Below, in pieces: positions 1 to 6,499 of a stretch of 38,749 bases of DNA. The notes beneath the pieces are model-generated. The model was not told the origin of the DNA. It did no database searches and saw nothing but the letters and a program-made list of their open reading frames with translations. The position numbers and the translations under genes were made by a program. Every line of letters starts with the position of its first letter. Position 1 is the first letter of the stretch. This DNA comes from Deltaproteobacteria bacterium (GTDB lineage Bacteria > Myxococcota_A > Polyangia > DRWM01 > JAAZOP01), in assembly GCA_016218765.1 (NCBI GenBank), contig JACRCZ010000079.1, positions 1 to 38,749 of the forward strand, read 5' to 3'.

Positions 1-1
1 A

Positions 2-370
2 CCGCTCCAGCCGGCCGCCTATCCGGCTGCCGTCAGGTCACCTCTACGCCTCGGTTGCCGGAGCGGCAAGAAACCGGAACGCGCGATTTCCCGCGCTCGG
101 CACGATCGACGGGCCGCGCTTTTCGACGATCGTCTCCAGGGTCAATTCGAGCCCGCAGTGTTCCGGCGGGTTCTTCAGAAGGTCGCGTCGCTGTCAATCG
201 GCGAGGACGCTCAGCTACCGCGCCGGATCGTATCAGTCCTCTGGTACATCCCGCTCTTCATGCACTGGCAGGTTGAGCGGATTCAGGAGGGTGGCGGCGA
301 CACCGCGGCCTACGCCAAGGCGATTTCCGAGATGACGAACGAGATCGAGCGGTTGCTCGGTGTGCCGTAG
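2..370 (+). CDS. Partial hypothetical protein (3' end)
   Basis: The frame is open from the left edge to a TAG at 368-370. The last ~70 residues look like real protein (a hydrophobic WYIPLFMHWQVERI stretch, then an acidic/amphipathic helix ending NEIERLLGVP), whereas the first ~40 codons read poorly. In the +3 frame, positions 75-135 read more plausibly (ARFPALGTIDGPRFSTIV), which suggests a frameshift near 135-145 or a start at the GTG at 155. I do not recognise the family. The gene is cut by the window edge and may be broken; the decayed transposase next to it fits a rearranged locus. Confidence 0.4.
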   Translation, partial: PLQPAAYPAAVRSPLRLGCRSGKKPERAISRARHDRRAALFDDRLQGQFEPAVFRRVLQKVASLSIGEDAQLPRRIVSVLWYIPLFMHWQVERIQEGGGDTAAYAKAISEMTNEIERLLGVP

Positions 371-575
371 CCGCCGGGCGCAGGCCGGCCGGACCCAGGC
401 AATCATCGAGCGGAGGGGTGAAACCCGGTCGGCGCGGGTGTCGGCCGTCGCCGGCAACGAGCTGCTGCGAACCGACGTAGGGGCGATTCGGCTCTGCACG
501 TGGGGTCGGCAGGCCGCAGGGTAGACCGCCGGCGGCGCCGGAGGGCCGGCGGCCGGACCATGGCCCCTCCCGAAG

Positions 576-870
576 TCAACCCGGGGCAGGCCCGCAAAGG
601 GCGTGATGCCGAACGGACATCAGCCAGGTGCCGAAGGGGAACACCGCGCCGCGGTCACCGCCCAGCCAACGCCGCGACGCACGCCGGTAGTCTTCCAGGA
701 ACGCGAGCCACCGGCGAATCGCGCCGACCCGCGGTCGGCGTCCTTGCCCGCGCGACTCGCGGGTTGATACCGCGGCGCGGCTCGTGCGTGCCGGGCCGGT
801 CGGTCGGAACGCACGGCATCACGCGCTCCATGCCGAGGAACGTGCGGCCGGCCTGCCGGAACCTCGGCGG
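576..870 (-). pseudogene. Decayed Y1/RAYT-like transposase, C-terminal remnant
   Basis: Read on the minus strand, positions ~870-750 encode a segment with MERVMPCVPTDRPG and RRGINPRVA. After a shift to another frame between about 755 and 715, the text continues as AIRRWLAFLEDYRRASRRW and FPFGTWLM to a TGA at 576-578. The order 'RGINPR...FLxxYRxA...GDRxxxFPxGTxxxR' matches, from memory, the C-terminus of IS200/REP-associated (Y1) transposases common in Deltaproteobacteria. The catalytic HUH and Tyr part is absent. It is therefore a frameshifted, N-terminally deleted fossil. It lies directly beside a dispersed-repeat copy (876-956). Confidence 0.5.
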
Positions 871-875
871 GGGAT

Positions 876-956
876 TTCGCGCCAAGGACGCAAAGGACCG
901 CAAAGGACGCAAAGAGGGGAAGGGTTTCTTCTCCAGCTCCCTTGGCGTCCTTTGCG
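876..956. repeat. Dispersed CGCAAAGG repeat with inverted arm (copy 1)
   Basis: Left arm 876-915 contains CGCCAAGGACGCAAAGG followed by two more CAAAGGACGC-like units. GCAAAGGACGC (900-910) is repeated inverted as GCGTCCTTTGC (945-955), so the region can fold as a hairpin with a ~34-nt loop. Related direct clusters occur at 9352-9385, 12622-12658, 22276-22312 and 38048-38073. The rest of 371-1204 holds only the transposase remnant and the palindrome at 1011-1047; no intact gene was seen there. Confidence 0.75.
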
Positions 957-1010
957 TGAAGTCCGGCCCCGCGCGGGCTCTGTCCGGCCCCCCGCCCGTC
1001 GGGGGGGGGT

Positions 1011-1047
1011 GATCAAAAACGATCAAAGTTTTTGATCGATTTTGATC
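1011..1047. promoter_or_regulatory. AT-rich GATC palindrome upstream of the five-gene operon
   Basis: This is a near-perfect 37-bp inverted repeat with GATC at 1011, 1021, 1034 and 1044 (spacing 10, 13, 10) linked by runs of A and T. The arms differ at about two positions. It is strikingly AT-rich in this GC-rich window and is preceded by a run of G residues. It lies ~160 bp before the ATG of the PilZ gene at 1205, so it could be an operator or promoter element for the operon, or a mobile palindromic repeat. The palindrome is directly visible; its role is inference. Confidence 0.5.
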
Positions 1048-1204
1048 GGTGAGGGGCTCTCGGGCGCGGGGGGTGGCGTGGAATCACGGCGGTTTCCGGC
1101 GGCGGACGGTGGGTCCGATGCGGCACGGTATGTGCTCATGGGACGCAACCGTCCGGGGGGGCCTCCGCTTGCCGGCGCGGAGGAGGTCGGAAGCGAGGCC
1201 CGGG

Positions 1205-3325
1205 ATGGACGAGCGGAGGTTCGAGCGGTTCGATGCGGGGGGAGCGATCCGGTTCATTGCGGACGGCGGCGTCGGGGAGGGAGATGGGGGCGGGCGCTGG
1301 ACGGGCCGGGTGCGGAACCTGTCGGCGAACGGGGTCCTGGTGGAGTGTCGTGGGCGCGTGCCGGAGCGAGGTGCGGTCTTCTGGGGCCGGTTGGCGCACC
1401 GTCGTCGGATGACCCGGCGGAGTCTGGTGCGCCTGTTGCGGGTGTTGCCGTGGTCGTCGCGAGACGGCGCGCACGAGCTGGCGTTGCGGTTCGAGGGTCG
1501 GGACGGGGAGGCGCTGGCGGACGTGGCGGAGCTGGTGGCGGCGGTGGCGCCTTCGCCGCCGACGCTGGCGCAGGTTTTGGCGTTGCCGCAGGCGCACGGA
1601 GAGGAGTTGATCGCGCTGGACACGGGGGCGTTTGCGCGCATCGTGCTGCGGGGAGCGGGCCGTCGGTTCCGCGTGATGTCGTCGGGCCGGCCGGGCGGGG
1701 TCGGGTGTCTGCTGGTTCGTGCGGGGCGCGGCGAGGGGGAGCCGTTGCGTGCGTTTCCCGTTTCCGGCGTGTCTGCCTCCTGGGCGCCGGCGGGCGAGCC
1801 GGTGATGCTGGTTGCGGGTGGGCGCCGGTCGCTGGTGATTCTGCGGGCGGGGTTGGCGGGCGGGGGGCCGCCGTGGGAGGTGTGTCCGCTGGGGGCGTGG
1901 TTGTTCCGCCGGCGGTCCGGGGATCGCATCCGGTTGTCGTCGGAGCGGCCGTTGATCGTGCGGCTGGAGCATCCGCTCGTGCCGGGGCGGACGGTGGTGC
2001 GGGCGGTGCGGGACATCGGGGAGGGCGGGTTGTCGTTCGACGGCGACGTGCGGGCCGACGCCTTGTCGCCGGGGACGGCGTTCCCGACGATGCGTCTCAC
2101 GCTGCCGGAGGGGGACCAGGTGGTGTTGGCCGGGTCGATCCGATCGGCGCGACCGGTTCCTGCGGGCGGTCATCGTTTCGGCATGCGCATTGACGCCTCG
2201 ATGCCGCCTGGGGCGTGGGACGCGGCGGTGCTGCGGGCGCTGCATCCGCACGTGCGGCCGTTGGGGCCTCTGGATCCGCCGCGGGTGTGGGAGCTGCTCG
2301 ATCGGACGGGGTATCTGGACGAGAAGCCGCGCGAGTGCACGGAGCCGTTGGGGGAGTCGTTCCGCAGCGCGTGGGGCCGGCTGGCGGCGGTGCCGCGGGT
2401 GGGGGGCAGCCTGTTGTTGCACGACGAGGCGGCGTTGCGCGGTGCGGTGTTCCAGACGCAGGCCTATCCCGGGACGTTCATCCTGCACCAGCTCGCGTTG
2501 GACCTGCGCTCCCCGGAGCGCGACGTGCCGCGGCCCGTGATTGCGGGCCAGATCTACCGTTCGCTGTTCCATCTCTGCAGTCGTGCGCCCGGGTTGCGCC
2601 ACACGCTGGCCATCTTCAACGACGAGAAGGCGTGGAGCGGGTACCTGTACGACGAGTTCTTCGCGCTGGCGGGGGACCGGGCGCGTTATTCGGTGGAGCG
2701 GCTGCGGCTGGTGGAAAAGGTTCGGGCGAAGGATGCGGAAGGCGGGACATCCGGTGCGTCGGGCGCGGGGGATGCGCGTGCGGCGGCGTCGGGGATCGAG
2801 GTCCGGCCGTTCGTGGCGGCGGACGCGGCGGCGATCGAGGGGGCGGTGCGGCGCGACATGCCGGAGTTGGCGGCGGAGGCGCTGGCGTTGGCTCCGCTGG
2901 ACGCGGAGCTTCGCGGGCTGGACGAGGAGTATCGGGTGGCGGGGCTCCGTCGTTCGCGCGAGGTGTTGGTGGCCTGGCGGGGGGGTCGGGCGGTGGGTGC
3001 GGTGGCGGCGGACCGCGCCTCGCCGGGGATCAACATCTTCGGGTTGCTGGACGCGGTCTTGCCGGTGGCGTTGGAGTCGCCGGCGGGGCCGTTCGACTGG
3101 CTGCACGCGCTGTTGGCGGAGGTCGAGCGGCGGCGGGCGGAGGCGGGCGGGGCGGTGTTGGCGCTGGTGCCTGCGGGGTGGCCGCCGGAGGCGGTGCCTG
3201 CGGGTTACCGCGAGGTGGCGGTGGTGCGGCGGTGGATCGCGCACCGTTCGCTGTTGCCCGCGTACCTGGCGTACCTGGACGAGCACTTCGGCATCGGGAA
3301 CGAGGCGGAGGGGGACGAGCCGTGA
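1205..3325 (+). CDS. Tandem PilZ protein with acyltransferase-like C-terminal regions
   Basis: First gene of the operon, 706 aa. The ATG at 1205 is preceded by GAGG at a 6-nt spacing, and the protein then opens with the PilZ signature: RRFER (residues 4-8) and NLSANG, matching the RxxxR and [D/N]xSxxG c-di-GMP binding motifs. A second PilZ-like domain at ~235-345 has RRRSGDR but DIGEGG, so its binding motif is degenerate. Residues ~355-525 (QTQAYPGTFILHQLALDL) and ~530-700 (EVRPFVAADAAAIEGAV at the start) resemble two GNAT/N-acyltransferase-fold segments; this assignment is weak. No signal peptide is seen, so it should be cytosolic. The next gene is an acyl/aryl ligase 38 bp downstream, so an acyl transfer job gated by c-di-GMP is a reasonable inference. 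Confidence 0.85.
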   Translation: MDERRFERFDAGGAIRFIADGGVGEGDGGGRWTGRVRNLSANGVLVECRGRVPERGAVFWGRLAHRRRMTRRSLVRLLRVLPWSSRDGAHELALRFEGRDGEALADVAELVAAVAPSPPTLAQVLALPQAHGEELIALDTGAFARIVLRGAGRRFRVMSSGRPGGVGCLLVRAGRGEGEPLRAFPVSGVSASWAPAGEPVMLVAGGRRSLVILRAGLAGGGPPWEVCPLGAWLFRRRSGDRIRLSSERPLIVRLEHPLVPGRTVVRAVRDIGEGGLSFDGDVRADALSPGTAFPTMRLTLPEGDQVVLAGSIRSARPVPAGGHRFGMRIDASMPPGAWDAAVLRALHPHVRPLGPLDPPRVWELLDRTGYLDEKPRECTEPLGESFRSAWGRLAAVPRVGGSLLLHDEAALRGAVFQTQAYPGTFILHQLALDLRSPERDVPRPVIAGQIYRSLFHLCSRAPGLRHTLAIFNDEKAWSGYLYDEFFALAGDRARYSVERLRLVEKVRAKDAEGGTSGASGAGDARAAASGIEVRPFVAADAAAIEGAVRRDMPELAAEALALAPLDAELRGLDEEYRVAGLRRSREVLVAWRGGRAVGAVAADRASPGINIFGLLDAVLPVALESPAGPFDWLHALLAEVERRRAEAGGAVLALVPAGWPPEAVPAGYREVAVVRRWIAHRSLLPAYLAYLDEHFGIGNEAEGDEP

Positions 3326-3363
3326 GTTCCGGGGGGCGGCTGCGGGCCGGAGAGGAGGGACCG

Positions 3364-4971
3364 ATGGTATTCGATGAGGCGTGGGCCGGGTGGGCTGCGG
3401 AGCACGGGTTGGGGCGGCACGGGTCGCCGTCGCCGTTGTGCACGCTGATCCGGGCGGCGCTGGCGCATGGGCCGGAGGGGCGGGCGGTGGAGGACGGGTC
3501 GCGGTCGTTGTCGTTCGCGGAGCTTGGGGTGCGGGTGCCGGCGCTGGCGGCGGCGCTGCACAAGGCGGCGGGGGGATGGGGGGCGCGGGTTGCGGTCAGC
3601 ATGGGCAACCGTGTGGAGTGGATCGAGGCCTGGCTGGCGGCGTTCCAGGCGGGGGTGGGGCTGGTGCCGCTGCATCCGGATCTGCCGGAGGAGGTGGTGC
3701 GGGCGATCGCGCGGCGGACGGCGCCGGCGGTGGTGGTGGCGGACGTGCGGGGCGCGCACGTGGCGCGGGCGGTGCTGGACGGGGTGTCCGGGGTGCGGCG
3801 GCGGATCGTGGTGGGCGAGGCGGGGTGCGACTGGGAGCGGATGGCGCAGGGCGGGGTGTCGGGGCGGCTGGGCGATCCCGGGGCGGACGCGGTGGCGGCG
3901 GTGTTCCCGACGTCGGGGACGACGGGGGAGCCGAAGGGCGTGGTGGTGACGCACGGCAACTGGGCGGCGGGGCTGCGCGGGCTGGCGGCGGCGTTCGGCG
4001 GTCCTCTGGGCGACGACGTGGTGCTGCACGCCACGGCGTTGTCGCACACGACGAGCGAGCTGATCCTGCCGGCGCTGGCGGCGGGTGCGCGGCAGGTGGT
4101 GGTGGCGGACGGCGACTGTGCGGCGGCGGCGGAGCGCGTGGCGCGTGGGGAGGGGACGCGGCTGTTTCTTTCGTCGGCGCTGCTGGAGGCGTTCGTCGAA
4201 GCGGCGCGGGAGGCGCGTGCGGACGGCGGGCGGCTGCGTTCGTTGCTTTATGGTGGTGCGCCGGTGTCGGCGAGCGTGATCGAGCGGGCGCTGGCGTTTT
4301 TCGGGCCGGTCCTGGAGCAGGGGTACGGGCAGACGGAGACGTTTCCGCCGACGCTGGCGTTGGGGCGTGCGGAGCATTTGATTCCCGGGGTGCGGGGGCG
4401 GCGCCTGCGCGAGTCGCTTGGCCGTCCGGTGTCGACGTGCGAGGTGCGGCTGGTGGGCGCGGAGGGGACGGGGGAGGTGTCGCCGGGAGCGGTGGGTGAG
4501 ATTGCGGTGCGCGGGGCCAACGTGACGCCGGGGTATTTCGGGGACGAGGCGGCGACGGCGCGGGCGAAGCGGGGCGGGTTCCACCTGACGGGCGACCTGG
4601 CGGTGCGGGACGCGGACGGGACGGTGCGACTCATGGGCCGGCGGTCGGAGATGCTGGGATCGCTGGAGCGGGCGGTGCATGCGCGGCAGGTGGAGCGGGA
4701 GGCGGAGGAGCATCCGGACGTGCGCGAAGCGGCGGCGTGCGATGTCGGGGGTGCGGTGGTGCTGGCGGTGGTATCGCGGGGGGGCGACGGGGCGGCGTTG
4801 GTGGCGTCGTTGCGGCGGCGGATGGTGGAGCGTCTGGGGCCCGCGGCGCGGCCGTCGCGGATCGTGGTGTTGCGTGCGCTGCCGCGGAACGCGAACCGCA
4901 AGCTGGAGCGGAGCGCACTGGCGGCGTTGGTGGCGGGGGAGGGCGGGGCGGCGTCGTCCCGGGAGGAGTAG
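3364..4971 (+). CDS. AMP-forming acyl/aryl-CoA ligase family protein
   Basis: Member of the ANL adenylation superfamily, 535 aa, close to the usual length. Visible motifs in order: SGTTGEPKGVVVTHGN (phosphate-binding A3 loop, about residue 182), YGQTET (A5), TGDLA (A7), and near the C-terminus NANRKLERSAL, which carries the A10-type catalytic Lys. It should activate a carboxylic acid as acyl-AMP and then transfer it to CoA or another thiol; the substrate cannot be read from sequence. ATG at 3364 follows AGGAGGGA; a GTG at 3323 overlapping the previous stop is possible. The radical SAM gene starts 4 bp after its stop, so the two are very likely co-translated. Confidence 0.9.
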   Translation: MVFDEAWAGWAAEHGLGRHGSPSPLCTLIRAALAHGPEGRAVEDGSRSLSFAELGVRVPALAAALHKAAGGWGARVAVSMGNRVEWIEAWLAAFQAGVGLVPLHPDLPEEVVRAIARRTAPAVVVADVRGAHVARAVLDGVSGVRRRIVVGEAGCDWERMAQGGVSGRLGDPGADAVAAVFPTSGTTGEPKGVVVTHGNWAAGLRGLAAAFGGPLGDDVVLHATALSHTTSELILPALAAGARQVVVADGDCAAAAERVARGEGTRLFLSSALLEAFVEAAREARADGGRLRSLLYGGAPVSASVIERALAFFGPVLEQGYGQTETFPPTLALGRAEHLIPGVRGRRLRESLGRPVSTCEVRLVGAEGTGEVSPGAVGEIAVRGANVTPGYFGDEAATARAKRGGFHLTGDLAVRDADGTVRLMGRRSEMLGSLERAVHARQVEREAEEHPDVREAAACDVGGAVVLAVVSRGGDGAALVASLRRRMVERLGPAARPSRIVVLRALPRNANRKLERSALAALVAGEGGAASSREE

Positions 4972-4975
4972 GCGG

Positions 4976-6493
4976 ATGCCGCGAATCCTGCTGGTGGAGA
5001 CCTGTACCGCGCCGCGTCGTCCTGCGAGCGAGCTGGCGGCGGAGCACCGGGCGCGGCACGCGCTGGCGCTGGAGTCCGTGGTCGACGGGCGGCGGGACGG
5101 CGCGCGGGGGGTGCGGCGCGACATGCGGGGCGGCGAGCTGGCGCTGTTCGGCATCCCGCTGGGCGGCGCGTACCTGGCGCCGCGGCTGCTGGCGCACGGC
5201 ATCGAGGTGCTGCACGAGCCGCTGGCGCTGCACGCGGCGGCGGGGCGCGATCCGCTCTTGGCGCTGGGGGAGGCGGTGCGGCGGGGGGAGCCGGACGTCG
5301 TGGGCATCACGATCAACCACACGGTCGAGGAGTCGGTCGGGCTGATGATGGCGCGGGTGGTGAAGGCGACGCGGCCGGGCGTGAAGGTGGTGCTGGGGGG
5401 GATGGACGCGACGTTCCGGGCGCACGTGCTGGCGCACGAGCCCGCGGTCGACGCGATCGTGCGGTTCGAGGGGGAGGAGTCGTTGCCGCGGTGTGTCGAC
5501 TGGCTGACGGGGCGGGGCGAGCCGGACGACGTGGCGGGGCTGGTGGCCCGTGTTTCGGACGAGGTGCGTCTGGTGCCGCCGGGTCCGCACATCGATTTCG
5601 CGCGTGCGGTGCCGGCGTACGACGTGATGCGCGCGGACGAGTACGTCCGTGCCGGGGTCTTGGCGCACGTGCAGACGTCGCGGGGCTGTCCGCACGAGTG
5701 TCACTTCTGCTGTCACACGACGTACTGGGGTCGCGGGGTGCGGGTGCGCGACGTGGGGCTGGTGGCGGAGGAGGTGGCGGACCTGCTGGGTCGCGGTTGC
5801 GACCTGGTGTATCTCACGGACTCGACGTTTACGCTCGACGGGCAGCGGGTGGAGGACATGTGCGACGCGTTCGTGGCGCACGGGGACGACCGGGCGACGT
5901 TCGCGGTGGAGACGCGGATCGACCGGCTGGACGACCGGCTGCTGGCGCGGATGGCGCGGGCGGGGGTGCGGATCGTGGCGTTGGGTGTGGAGTCGGTGTC
6001 GCCGGAGGTCCTGGCGCGGCTGCCGGACAAGCGGGTGGCGGACCCGCTGGCGTCGGTGCGCGACGCGGTGCGGCGGCTGCGGGCGCACGGGATGAGCGCG
6101 TATGTCTCGCTGGTGCTGGGGCTGCCTGGGGAGACGGCGGAGAGCCTGCGGGGGCTGATCGACGCGGTGGACCTCCTGTACGCGGACACGGACGGCCTGT
6201 TGTGGGCGGACGCGAAGCTGGCGCGGGCGTTCCCGGGCTCGGCCTTTGCGGACGACCCGGCGCGCTTGCACGCGACGGTCGACGCGCGCTACGAGTGGTA
6301 TGACTTCTACGGGCGGGTGACGGTGCACGTCGAAGGTGGTCCCACGGAGGAGGAGATCCTGGCGGCGCGGGAGGCGGTGATGGAGCGCAACGTGCGGGCG
6401 TGGCGCCGGCGGCGGCCCGGGGACGAGGCGCGGGTGCGGGAGGCGGTGGCGAAGTGGATGGGGGGAGGGGCGGAGACGCCGAGAGGGAGCTGA
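4976..6493 (+). CDS. B12-binding-type radical SAM protein
   Basis: 505 aa. The N-terminal ~200 residues look like the cobalamin-binding-type Rossmann domain of B12 radical SAM enzymes (GEPDVVGITINHT, KVVLGGMDATFRAH, EGEESLP), but I see no DxHxxG cobalamin-ligand motif, so B12 may bind base-off or not at all. The radical SAM core follows with RGCPHECHFC, giving C238, C242 and C245 for the 4Fe-4S cluster, then a TIM-barrel half with VETRIDRL, VALGVESVS and LVLGLPGET. Good ribosome-binding site (GGAGG). Such proteins methylate or rearrange unactivated carbons; here the substrate may be the product of the neighbouring ligase and acyltransferase (inference). Confidence 0.88.
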   Translation: MPRILLVETCTAPRRPASELAAEHRARHALALESVVDGRRDGARGVRRDMRGGELALFGIPLGGAYLAPRLLAHGIEVLHEPLALHAAAGRDPLLALGEAVRRGEPDVVGITINHTVEESVGLMMARVVKATRPGVKVVLGGMDATFRAHVLAHEPAVDAIVRFEGEESLPRCVDWLTGRGEPDDVAGLVARVSDEVRLVPPGPHIDFARAVPAYDVMRADEYVRAGVLAHVQTSRGCPHECHFCCHTTYWGRGVRVRDVGLVAEEVADLLGRGCDLVYLTDSTFTLDGQRVEDMCDAFVAHGDDRATFAVETRIDRLDDRLLARMARAGVRIVALGVESVSPEVLARLPDKRVADPLASVRDAVRRLRAHGMSAYVSLVLGLPGETAESLRGLIDAVDLLYADTDGLLWADAKLARAFPGSAFADDPARLHATVDARYEWYDFYGRVTVHVEGGPTEEEILAAREAVMERNVRAWRRRRPGDEARVREAVAKWMGGGAETPRGS

Positions 6494-6499
6494 GTGGTG

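Noticed and set aside
371..1012. Plus-strand frame of 170 codons (500-1012)
   Set aside because: Arg/Gly/Pro-rich, crosses a dispersed repeat and runs opposite the transposase remnant; no family features.
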